From Candidatus Methanomethylophilaceae archaeon (lineage in GTDB: Archaea > Thermoplasmatota > Thermoplasmata > Methanomassiliicoccales > Methanomethylophilaceae): a stretch of DNA of 6,963 nt. Location of the stretch: the NCBI GenBank assembly GCA_023230065.1, contig JALNYB010000067.1, forward strand, positions 1 through 6,963. The letters are read 5' to 3'. The notes under the pieces were generated by a model, which was not told the origin of the DNA, ran no database searches, and was given only the letters and a program-made list of their open reading frames with translations. Positions 1 through 6,522 of this stretch are shown in pieces. The position numbers and the translations under genes are program-made. Positions within the stretch are counted from its first letter, which is position 1. The number at the start of each line of letters is the position of its first letter.

Positions 1-1
1 A

Positions 2-184
2 GACAACAAGTATCTGATACCTGGGTCAGCTGTTTTCGGTGCATTACTTCTGTTGGTATCTGATATCATTGCAAGGACGATAACAGCCCCGTTGATGTTG
101 CCTGTCGGAGTGATAACTGCATGCATCGGAGGTCCGTTGTTCATGTTCCTCATACTTCGTAATAACAAGGAGATCTGGTCATGA
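2..184 (+). CDS. FecCD-family ABC importer permease, C-terminal end (partial)
   Basis: The 5' part of this gene lies outside the window; 60 codons remain and end in TGA. The visible protein has the typical FecCD/BtuC tail: a KYLIPGSAVFGALLLL helix, the conserved stretch SDIIARTITAPLMLPVGVITACIGGPLF, a last hydrophobic helix and a short charged cytoplasmic end (RNNKEIWS). In this family the permease forms a homodimer or heterodimer in the cytoplasmic membrane, moving iron-siderophores, heme or corrinoids handed over by a binding protein. The stop overlaps the start of the ATPase gene by four bases (ATGA), which implies translational coupling. The substrate cannot be told from this fragment. 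Family assignment is firm. Confidence 0.9.
   Translation, partial: DNKYLIPGSAVFGALLLLVSDIIARTITAPLMLPVGVITACIGGPLFMFLILRNNKEIWS
167..174 (+). promoter_or_regulatory. Shine-Dalgarno site for the ATPase gene
   Basis: AAGGAGAT lies inside the last codons of the permease gene, with its GGAG core eight bases before the ATG at 181. It supports that ATG over the internal ATG at codon 6. Confidence 0.7.
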
Positions 185-966
185 CGGAGATCAGAATGGA
201 GAATATGTCATTCAGTTATGGTAATTGCAGTGTGTTCTCTAACATATCGCTTAAGATTGGAGGATCCAATCTCGTTTGTATATTGGGACCAAATGGTGTC
301 GGTAAAACGACTTTAATAAAATGCATAAATAAACTTTTGAAACCGACTTCAGGTCACATATACATCAATGATAACGACGTTCAGGATATGCATCTTTTGG
401 ATCTTGCCCAAATCATGGCATATGTACCGAATTCTGCATTCAGCGTATTCTCAATGACAGTGGCAGAAGCCATATTGATGGGAAGACATCCTCATGCAGG
501 ATGGACAACATCAGAAAATGATATGGATGTTGTAGACAAAGCGATTGATACGATGGATCTTCAGGATCTTTCTGAAAGGGATATAAGAGAGCTCAGTGCA
601 GGACAGCTGCAAAGAGTGATGATCGCAAGAGGATTGGCACAGGAACCTGAAATTCTGATCCTGGATGAGCCTACATCCAATTTGGATGTGAAACATCAGA
701 TGGAAGTTATGAGATTTTTGAAAAGATATGCCGTGGAATCTGATACTACGATTTTGATGGTGTGTCATGATTTGAACATAACAGCTGCTTTTGCAGACAG
801 GATCATAATAATGTCTAACGGAGGCATTTTCGCTGACGGAAAAGCTGAGGATGTTCTCACTGAAGATTGTATCAAGCAAGTCTATGACGTAGACGTCAAA
901 GTCATAGATGTAGAAGGCAGGCCACATGTAATTTTATTGCCTGGCACAAAGGAGGAAAAAATTTGA
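181..966 (+). CDS. ABC importer ATP-binding subunit, FepC/BtuD type
   Basis: This 261-residue protein is the ATPase that should pair with the FecCD permease on the cytoplasmic face and power uptake. Visible motifs in order are Walker A GPNGVGKT (residues 36-43), signature LSAGQ (138-142), Walker B ILILDEP (158-164, with D162 and catalytic E163), D-loop NLD (167-169) and switch His196 (CHD). Length is normal for FepC/FhuC/BtuD proteins. The oddity is the Q-loop: where relatives have VPQ, this protein has VPN (N84, codon AAT at 430-432) in YVPNSAFSVFSMTV. All other catalytic residues are intact, so it is probably active. It overlaps the permease by four bases upstream, and its TGA overlaps the next gene's TTG start. 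The family is certain; the substrate (iron chelate, heme or corrinoid) is not determined. Confidence 0.95.
   Translation: MTEIRMENMSFSYGNCSVFSNISLKIGGSNLVCILGPNGVGKTTLIKCINKLLKPTSGHIYINDNDVQDMHLLDLAQIMAYVPNSAFSVFSMTVAEAILMGRHPHAGWTTSENDMDVVDKAIDTMDLQDLSERDIRELSAGQLQRVMIARGLAQEPEILILDEPTSNLDVKHQMEVMRFLKRYAVESDTTILMVCHDLNITAAFADRIIIMSNGGIFADGKAEDVLTEDCIKQVYDVDVKVIDVEGRPHVILLPGTKEEKI
951..955 (+). promoter_or_regulatory. Shine-Dalgarno site that fixes a TTG start
   Basis: GGAGG followed by A-rich sequence sits seven bases before the TTG at 963. No ATG lies near, so this strong site decides that the solute-binding protein gene starts at TTG, within the ATPase stop (TTGA). Confidence 0.8.
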
Positions 967-2345
967 ATAAAAATATAATAATAGCGGCAACGGTCGCAGT
1001 AATTCTAGTGGCTGTGATCGCAGCGTGTTTTGTAACTGGAGTTTTTAATGGAAGTAACACGGATCATAGCGAAGGATCACTTGTTGGAAACACATTGACC
1101 GGCGACGGAATACCATCTAATGATTCAAGATTGTGGGTTTATGGAAATTCCAACGAGGATGATGAAATAGATGCTTCAGATGTAGCATATCTTCAGGGAG
1201 TTATAGATGGAAACAATTCAGCTACAGTTCTCTCAGATGCAAATGCAGATGGATTGATAGATTCAAAAGATATTGACTATCTTGAAAGAATTATAGCCAG
1301 TGAAGATATGAATGTTTACTACGTGAACAATTATTACTGCGTAGCTAAAGTTTCATGGCCAGTTAATACGATTGCAATCGGATATTGCAGCGGAGCATAT
1401 TGTGCAGATCTGACAGGCGTATGTGACAAGGTTACTATGGTGGATTCCACAATAGACAGTTATTGGTATGTAATGAATAGTAATTTTGCATCTGCTTCAT
1501 CTTTTGGTGATACAGAAACACCTGATTATGAGGCAATGATAGCCAAAGGTATAGACGTCTATGTTGTAGGGTACTGTGATGCCACTGCTGATGCATTATC
1601 CCCGTCAAAACTCAATCCTGCAGGTATCGATGTCATGTTCATAACCACATGTGATAACAGCGGTATTGATTATCCTAACGAGTACATCGATCGTTCCATA
1701 TTGATGTTCGCATATCTATTGCAGGGCGATACGGAGAAGACACATGAATATCTGGATTGGCACGATGAGGTTCTAAACACATTAGAAGCTGCAGCCGATA
1801 CCATAGCAGATGAAGACAAGGCCGCATTTATGATGGCCAGATCATCCCCTTCGTATGATACCGATGGTAAGATCAGCATCACTGGTAAGAATAATACGAA
1901 TAATATACACGCAGAATGGGTAGGGGTGTACGCAGTGGGTCAGTACAGTTCGTATCTTCCGTCCAATTACAACAATCTGACTGCAGAGCAGATCCTGACT
2001 GTAATTGCCAGCGAGGCCAAGGATAATACCATATATTACATGGATAATGAACACGACGGTATCAGGCAGCAACGTCTTTTGGAAGATTGTATACCTGCAG
2101 ATATTGAAATGTTATCATCATCGTCAGTGAATATTCACTATCTTGGTATGTCTAGAGAAGCAGGTAACAGTCCGTTGTATGTTGTAGAGTTGGCATTCTA
2201 TCAGAATGTCATGTATCCGGATCTAGATACAGGAATGGATTATAAGGAATTGTTCGAATATTATTTTGATAACTTTGCATCTGAAGACTATTCAGAATAC
2301 GTGTCAAATATAGAGGATTTCTTCTGGGATTACGGAGAAGCATAA
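963..2345 (+). CDS. Membrane-anchored or lipoprotein ABC solute-binding protein with an N-terminal dockerin-like domain
   Basis: This 460-residue protein is read as the extracytoplasmic substrate-binding subunit of the importer, from operon position and from the overall pattern of a TroA/BtuF-like (cluster A) protein. Residues 4-28 are one hydrophobic segment. It contains IAAC at 19-22, which fits a lipobox with C22 lipidated; otherwise it is an uncleaved anchor. A low-complexity linker leads to two dockerin/EF-hand-like loops, GNSNEDDEIDASDV (61-74) and SDANADGLIDSKDI (91-104), each followed by an (A/D)YL helix. The second loop has Asp/Asn at all calcium positions 1, 3, 5, 9 and 12. The binding module begins near residue 117 and includes AKGIDVYVVGY (194-204) and a long central helix (about 255-290). 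Cysteines cluster at 126, 142, 147 and 154, with others at 205, 230 and 376. The protein is acidic and rich in Asp, Asn, Ser and Tyr. The TTG start overlaps the ATPase stop. The ligand is unknown. Confidence 0.85.
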   Translation: MNKNIIIAATVAVILVAVIAACFVTGVFNGSNTDHSEGSLVGNTLTGDGIPSNDSRLWVYGNSNEDDEIDASDVAYLQGVIDGNNSATVLSDANADGLIDSKDIDYLERIIASEDMNVYYVNNYYCVAKVSWPVNTIAIGYCSGAYCADLTGVCDKVTMVDSTIDSYWYVMNSNFASASSFGDTETPDYEAMIAKGIDVYVVGYCDATADALSPSKLNPAGIDVMFITTCDNSGIDYPNEYIDRSILMFAYLLQGDTEKTHEYLDWHDEVLNTLEAAADTIADEDKAAFMMARSSPSYDTDGKISITGKNNTNNIHAEWVGVYAVGQYSSYLPSNYNNLTAEQILTVIASEAKDNTIYYMDNEHDGIRQQRLLEDCIPADIEMLSSSSVNIHYLGMSREAGNSPLYVVELAFYQNVMYPDLDTGMDYKELFEYYFDNFASEDYSEYVSNIEDFFWDYGEA

Positions 2346-2396
2346 AACCTATCATAAGACGTTGAAATAGTATCTCACATATGATTTAGATCAGAG

Positions 2397-2453
2397 AGTA
2401 TCTTTGGTCACTCTAATCCACATAGAGAGATACTTATTTCTTCGTCTTTTTTT
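2397..2453 (+). terminator. Probable terminator of the importer operon
   Basis: AGTATCT (2397-2403) can pair with AGATACT (2428-2434). A second copy, AGTATCTC (2369-2376), can pair with GAGATACT (2427-2434) instead, so two alternative stems share one 3' arm. A T-rich stretch with T7 at 2447-2453 follows. Oligo-T is the main archaeal termination signal, so the T-run is the stronger part of the evidence. Confidence 0.55.
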
Positions 2454-2503
2454 ATTATAATACGTTTCATAAAATATCAACATATTATTTTGATGATAAT
2501 TCA

Positions 2504-2530
2504 GAAATTATTCGATCTTCGAATAATCTC
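2504..2530. repeat. Near-perfect inverted repeat in the convergent intergenic region
   Basis: ATTATTCGA (2507-2515), a three-base loop TCT, and TCGAATAAT (2519-2527) form a perfect 9-bp stem. One mismatch and two more pairs extend it to 2504-2530. It lies 38 bases past the end of the - strand operon and is followed on that strand by TTTCTG, so it may help end that operon's transcript. A protein-binding palindrome is an alternative. The rest of the gap between 2346 and 2568 shows no supported gene. Confidence 0.55.
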
Positions 2531-2568
2531 AAGTGTCATATTTGTTAAGTATTAGGTGGTTTTTCATT

Positions 2569-3069
2569 TCAATTATCATTGACTGTAGCAACAGCTGTTA
2601 GCGGTCCATCATCAATATCAATTCTCAATATATTTCCGTCGTTCATATAGTAAATGAATTCGTTGTTTGATTCGGATAGTGACCACATGCTAACAGTTAT
2701 TCCGTCAATTATGTTATTTCCTAAAAAAACATATAATGTTCCATCTGGTTCATGAGTCTCACACGACACAATAAGTGTAGATTTTTCCGATATATCATGT
2801 GTAATTCCGTATTCATCTTCATATGATATTGCATATATGAATTGATAGACATAACTTATTTGAGATTCCTGAAGGTTGGAATAAGTAGCACTTCCTGAAC
2901 ATGGAATTTCTGTATCATCTGATAAATATGTACCAGAAATGGAAAATGAGTCGTCATTCGAATTTGTATTTTCCAGATATTGTATCATTGCCCATCCGGA
3001 TATCGTTCCTACTGCCGCTATAATGATAATAAGTATAGACAATACGATAAGAGGATTACGATCGTTCAT
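2569..3069 (-). CDS. Small membrane-anchored protein of unknown function
   Basis: I do not recognise a family for this 166-residue protein. Residues 6-30 form one very hydrophobic segment preceded by R4, consistent with an N-terminal anchor and the rest outside the membrane. The remaining 135 residues are acidic, rich in Ser, Asn, Asp and Tyr, and alternate in a way that suggests beta strands (for example SYVYQFIYAISYED and TLYVFLGNNI). There are two cysteines, C57 and C103, which could form a disulfide. The ATG is preceded by GAGG (complement of 3074-3077) four bases upstream, and only nine bases separate it from the methyltransferase before it, so it is probably the last gene of that operon. 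A surface or sensor-like role is possible but unsupported. Confidence 0.75.
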   Translation of the reverse strand: MNDRNPLIVLSILIIIIAAVGTISGWAMIQYLENTNSNDDSFSISGTYLSDDTEIPCSGSATYSNLQESQISYVYQFIYAISYEDEYGITHDISEKSTLIVSCETHEPDGTLYVFLGNNIIDGITVSMWSLSESNNEFIYYMNDGNILRIDIDDGPLTAVATVNDN

Positions 3070-3078
3070 AAGGCCTCA

Positions 3079-3816
3079 TTATATTTTTGTTGCGCAGATC
3101 ATGAAAGATAGAGGTAAGATAAGATCTTCTCCATATTCTGAAATATGGATAGATTTTGCTGGATCGGTATAGACAGATACATTTGATGTTCCCATTTCCA
3201 TTAGTTTTACTGCATCCCATTGAGGTCTTCTTTCTTTACTGAGAGGGAGTTCTTTAGCTATATTTTGCATAATATTAGCATCCACTCCCATCATGTATTC
3301 AGATTTATGCGATCTGTCGTCACTTGTATTCTCATATTTATCATCAAACAGATGTAGATAGTGGTTTCCGTCAAATATTATCATTTTTCCATCATGTGTA
3401 AGCACTCTCATCCATTCTTTGTATGCTTTTATCGGATATTCCAAATCCCATACTAAATTCCGAGAGATTACAAGATCGAATGATTCATCATCGAATTCTA
3501 GATTCTGTGCATCCATTTGTAATAATGTTACATTTACATTTGATTTTTTGCAGTTATCTCTGGCCGCATTCAGCATGGATTCTGTGTAATCCACAGCGGT
3601 TATGCTGTGATTCATGTGTCCAAGAAGCATTGGAAAGAAACCAGGGCCGGTACCCACATCAAGAATCCGTAACGGTCTATTGAGATCAATATATTTTGAT
3701 ATCATTTTTAACCAGAATTCCGATTGTCCAGTTTCTATACTGTTGTTAACGGAATATGAATATCCTTCTGCTCTCATGGTCCAATAGTCTCTTATGTCGT
3801 CCAATAATTCGCTCAT
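3079..3816 (-). CDS. Class I SAM-dependent methyltransferase (second of a tandem pair)
   Basis: This 245-residue protein has a Rossmann-type methyltransferase core: motif I ILDVGTGPGFF (residues 51-61), the acidic ribose-binding residue in AVDYTESM (D76), motif III-like MDAQNLEF (101-108), FDLVISRNLVWDL (113-125) and EWMRVL (134-139). It resembles the UbiE/Methyltransf_11 group, which transfers methyl from S-adenosylmethionine to varied small molecules; the acceptor is not identifiable. A TTG two codons upstream at 3822 extends the frame, but the Shine-Dalgarno GAGGA at 3823-3827 directly abuts that TTG and is six bases before the ATG at 3816, so I use the ATG. It follows the paralogous methyltransferase by 21 bases and precedes the small membrane protein by nine. 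The shared W-x-R-x-x-x-Y N-terminus and x-EW-x-RVL block suggest that the pair arose by duplication. Confidence 0.9.
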   Translation of the reverse strand: MSELLDDIRDYWTMRAEGYSYSVNNSIETGQSEFWLKMISKYIDLNRPLRILDVGTGPGFFPMLLGHMNHSITAVDYTESMLNAARDNCKKSNVNVTLLQMDAQNLEFDDESFDLVISRNLVWDLEYPIKAYKEWMRVLTHDGKMIIFDGNHYLHLFDDKYENTSDDRSHKSEYMMGVDANIMQNIAKELPLSKERRPQWDAVKLMEMGTSNVSVYTDPAKSIHISEYGEDLILPLSFMICATKI

Positions 3817-3822
3817 CTGCAA

Positions 3823-3827
3823 TCCTC
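3823..3827 (-). promoter_or_regulatory. Shine-Dalgarno site that decides the methyltransferase start
   Basis: On the - strand this reads GAGGA. It touches a possible TTG start at 3822, too close to be used, and stands six bases before ATG 3816, which favours the shorter protein. Confidence 0.7.
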
Positions 3828-3837
3828 TTTTGATTAT

Positions 3838-4656
3838 TCAGTTTTGAAAATAATTTTTTGATGCGGTCGAAACAAGAGTTTCATTGATATTTTCTGAAAT
3901 ATTCTGAATGTACGGTTGTTTATGTGCCACTATCATGAAATGGTCTTCTGTGCTACCATATGCTAAATGTCTGATTCCGTGGAGTACACGGTCTTGTATG
4001 TTGTGTATCACAGTTATGTTCGTAAAACCGGCATTTTCCATCATTTTGATGTCATCTGAAGGTCTCATTGCTTTAGCAGACCATAGATCGTTCATGTTCG
4101 TGTTGGTATGCTTATTCTTTTTATTCATCAGATATTTCTTAGGAGAATCTAAGAAAACGCCTAATTTGGATATTGTACAATTAAATGGGGTTCTCTTAGG
4201 GTCGGATGTCCAATTTCCATCCACATAGGCAACGGTCCCACCAGGTCTGAGTACACGGAACCATTCCTTCATGACAAGTTGAGGATCTGGCACAGTCCAT
4301 AGCATATAGTCACTTACTACACCATCAAATGAGTCATTTTTGAAAGGCAGACATTCTGCATCGGCATATTGAAAATTTATTTTGAGATTGTTTTGTTCGG
4401 CATTTTTCTTTGCGGCCTCTAACATTTTTTCTGAAAAATCAACAGAGGTCATATCATGTCCTAAATCTGCAAGTTGCATCGATACGATCCCCGGTCCGCA
4501 ACCGGTATCCAGAATATTCATTTTTTTGTCACCAAATGATTCTGTAAATAAGGCCTGCCAAGATCTTCTTTCTTTCTTGATAGAAAATCCTTTTTCGACG
4601 AACATATCATAACTTCTAGAATCTTGGTCCCAAAAGTTGCGGATAGATTCATTCAT
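3838..4656 (-). CDS. Class I SAM-dependent methyltransferase (first of a tandem pair)
   Basis: This 272-residue protein has motif I ILDTGCGPG (48-56), the acidic residue in SVDFSEKM (D73), ADAECLPF (98-105), FDGVVSDYMLW (110-120) and EWFRVLRPGG (131-140). It belongs to the Methyltransf_11/UbiE-like superfamily, soluble and SAM-dependent, with an unknown acceptor. The C-terminal third carries a Lys/Asn-rich stretch (KKYLMNKKNKHTNTNMND) and an Asn/Ser-rich tail that its neighbour lacks. The ATG at 4656 has no Shine-Dalgarno site, but a TATA-like box is centred about 26 bases upstream, so the message is probably leaderless. It is the first gene of a likely three-gene operon. The insertion sequence lies 88 bp upstream, leaving the core promoter intact. 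Confidence 0.9.
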   Translation of the reverse strand: MNESIRNFWDQDSRSYDMFVEKGFSIKKERRSWQALFTESFGDKKMNILDTGCGPGIVSMQLADLGHDMTSVDFSEKMLEAAKKNAEQNNLKINFQYADAECLPFKNDSFDGVVSDYMLWTVPDPQLVMKEWFRVLRPGGTVAYVDGNWTSDPKRTPFNCTISKLGVFLDSPKKYLMNKKNKHTNTNMNDLWSAKAMRPSDDIKMMENAGFTNITVIHNIQDRVLHGIRHLAYGSTEDHFMIVAHKQPYIQNISENINETLVSTASKNYFQN

Positions 4657-4678
4657 CTTGTATCTGTATGCATACTAA

Positions 4679-4686
4679 TTATAAAA
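4679..4686 (-). promoter_or_regulatory. TATA-like box of the methyltransferase operon
   Basis: On the - strand this reads TTTTATAA within a T-rich run. Its centre is about 26 bases before the A of the ATG at 4656, the usual archaeal TATA-to-start distance. With no Shine-Dalgarno site present, this points to a leaderless message. Confidence 0.5.
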
Positions 4687-4744
4687 AAGTATTATTCTGT
4701 ATGTCCAATTATAGATTTTTTATTGATAAGAAAATCATATTAAT

Positions 4745-4760
4745 CGTGACTTCGACACCC
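4745..4760 (+). repeat. Left terminal inverted repeat of the insertion sequence
   Basis: CGTGACTTCGACACCC is the exact reverse complement of 6713-6728. Bases just outside (T4744 against T6729) and inside (T4761 against C6712) do not pair, which fixes the perfect repeat at 16 bp. Confidence 0.92.
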
Positions 4761-4770
4761 TCTTGTCGAA
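4751..4770. repeat. Hairpin overlapping the left terminal repeat
   Basis: TTCGACA (4751-4757) and TGTCGAA (4764-4770) pair perfectly around six loop bases. The outer arm is part of the terminal repeat. The right tip has no such partner arm. In the transposase message this stem would lie near the 3' end and could act in termination or stability. Confidence 0.6.
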
Positions 4771-4818
4771 TCGAAATTTTTGCATAGCCTCGGCTGCTGA
4801 AACGCCTGTGATCCACGG

Positions 4819-6459
4819 TCAACCGCATCTTTCCAGCAACAACGACGGGTCCAGACCGATGCCGTCCAGATACCCGAATACCTTCTCCGCCGAACCTTCG
4901 CATCCGCTGAAAGATATCGCATCCTCGTCTCTGCGATATTCGAGCGTCACATCCTGGATATCGACGCACGCCCGCTTCACCGTCCGGTACGTTCCGCCCT
5001 TTCTCCTGAGCATCGCATCCATGATGCTGGACACCAGCGTCGCGATCCCTATGACGAACAGGAGCGCGTTCGCACGCGAAGGCGTCTGGACGTACACGGT
5101 GTCCACGCCCATCCCGGATTTCATCAGGCGGTATGTGTGCTCCACTTTGTATTGGTCGAGATACAGCCTGAGCACCGTGTCCGTCGTCGCACCGTCCCTC
5201 GGATCTTTCGCATCTTCATTGGCGAACGGAAGGTCGGTGATGATGACGCTGATGTCGCGCTTCTTCGTCAAATCCGCAGCAAGTGCTTCGCTGAACTCCA
5301 TCTCTACATCGACGGCCCATTCCGTCACCGTCCTCGGCGGCGGGGAATCCGCCGAAGGTCTTCCGCGGGACGTCCTCCTTTCGATCGATCCGACCTTCCT
5401 CGGCGTTCCTTTGACGATGTACGCGTTGTCTCTGTGCGTTCCAAGAACCTCATTGAATGTCCTCATCGCATCCTCTTCGCAGGGGAACAGCCTCTTGGAG
5501 AAGCATGCGAACCTTCTGTACGCTTCCTTCCCGCCCTGCCTTCTGAGATAATCCATCGCCTGACGCGTCCCCTTCGGGGAACGGTACGCGATGAATCTCA
5601 GTTTACCGCATTCGGTATCGGCGACGGTGTCGTAGACGCTGTATCCCTCTATCGATGAGGGATCGAGATCGCTGTTCAGCGCGGAATACACTATGCCGTC
5701 ACGGACGCGATCGGAGAACGGATCCGGAAGTTTCGATATGAATCTGGCATCCATCGAGATGAGCTTCCTGATGAGTGATGAGTTCACGAGTTTGCAGTCT
5801 GCGATGATGATATCTTTCGTGTCGGAATGCTCCTTCAGGAAATCCAGCGTGTCAGAGTCCATGACCGGATCCGCCACATTTCCCGAATACGCGCGACAGT
5901 ACTCGATCACCCTGTCGCCGTCGGTTATCGTCGACGCCGCATACTGCAGCAGATCGTCGCGTTTGTCTTTCGCGTGCCCACTGAAAGCAGGGAATGCCGC
6001 CGAAACGTCCTGCGGATCGTCCGGCGACGGCACGGCGAACACGGAATAGTTCGTCGAATCCATGTGCTTGATGTGCGAATCGAGACCGTACTTCTTCTTG
6101 ATGAGCTTCGAGCACTTCCAGAACAATTCGTCCAGACCGGTGTCGAATATGTCGTCCAGATTCCTCGCCAGGGCGTTGTCGTTGAGACTCGCCTTCTCAA
6201 CACCATCGCCGAACAGGAGATCGCAGGGTGCCGCGTTGTAGAAGTACCGCACACCGGAAAGAGGGAGCTTCTTCCTCGCATCGAAGATCGGGCCGATCAT
6301 CGCCTTCACGGCCATGCCTGGGGAGAGCTTGCGCTCGCTGTCGTATTTCACGCTCCTGTCGATGAGGGCGCGGATGCCGGATGTCTCCATCACGGCCATG
6401 GCAACGGCGCTGCCTGCGGGCAGACCTTCGTAGACGCGTTCCTTCCTTATGATCTTCAT
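4819..6459 (-). CDS. DDE transposase, IS4 superfamily, IS1634-like
   Basis: This 546-residue enzyme would cut and join the element's ends using a DDE/RNase H-like catalytic domain. Numbering from ATG 6459, the probable catalytic residues are D134 in HMDSTNYSVF, D221 in IIIADCKLVN, and E440 in YLDQYKVEHTYRLMKSGM. The last matches the IS4-superfamily Y-x-x-x-x-x-E-x-x-x-x-x-K signature. A long insert between the second Asp and the Glu (roughly residues 235-420) is typical of IS1634-type proteins. The frame stays open upstream to a GTG at 6495 (558 residues). Neither start has a clear Shine-Dalgarno site; I prefer the ATG because MKIIRKERVYEGLPAGSA looks like a natural N-terminus, but GTG is possible given a TATA-like box at 6529-6535. 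The reading frame is intact, so the element may be active. The gene is more GC-rich than its neighbours. Confidence 0.9.
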   Translation of the reverse strand: MKIIRKERVYEGLPAGSAVAMAVMETSGIRALIDRSVKYDSERKLSPGMAVKAMIGPIFDARKKLPLSGVRYFYNAAPCDLLFGDGVEKASLNDNALARNLDDIFDTGLDELFWKCSKLIKKKYGLDSHIKHMDSTNYSVFAVPSPDDPQDVSAAFPAFSGHAKDKRDDLLQYAASTITDGDRVIEYCRAYSGNVADPVMDSDTLDFLKEHSDTKDIIIADCKLVNSSLIRKLISMDARFISKLPDPFSDRVRDGIVYSALNSDLDPSSIEGYSVYDTVADTECGKLRFIAYRSPKGTRQAMDYLRRQGGKEAYRRFACFSKRLFPCEEDAMRTFNEVLGTHRDNAYIVKGTPRKVGSIERRTSRGRPSADSPPPRTVTEWAVDVEMEFSEALAADLTKKRDISVIITDLPFANEDAKDPRDGATTDTVLRLYLDQYKVEHTYRLMKSGMGVDTVYVQTPSRANALLFVIGIATLVSSIMDAMLRRKGGTYRTVKRACVDIQDVTLEYRRDEDAISFSGCEGSAEKVFGYLDGIGLDPSLLLERCG

Positions 6460-6522
6460 GGTCGCTCGTTCAAGCCCGGAAATAAGCGGGAACACATCGT
6501 CCGCACGCGTATGCGCATGGAG

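Noticed and set aside
10..65. GTATCTGATA occurring twice in the permease end
   Set aside because: The two copies are in different reading frames of a coding region, encode unrelated residues, and show no further structure. Chance is the simplest explanation.
511..927. - strand frame opposite the ATPase gene
   Set aside because: It lies fully within a gene with all ABC motifs intact. The product is His/Ser/Cys-rich and looks like a shadow frame.
3423..3683. + strand frame opposite the second methyltransferase
   Set aside because: It is antisense to conserved SAM-binding motifs and has no ribosome site or domain.
3820..3822. TTG start giving a 247-residue second methyltransferase
   Set aside because: The GAGGA ribosome site directly abuts this codon, leaving no spacer, whereas the ATG at 3816 has a proper six-base spacer.
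4709..4969. Short - strand frame crossing the left tip of the element
   Set aside because: It overlaps the transposase C-terminus in another frame and is Arg-rich without motifs. It would require translation across the terminal repeat.
4763..5551. Long + strand open frame (262 codons) opposite the transposase
   Set aside because: It is antisense to a well-supported transposase in GC-rich DNA, where stop-free antisense frames are common. The protein shows no recognisable motif.
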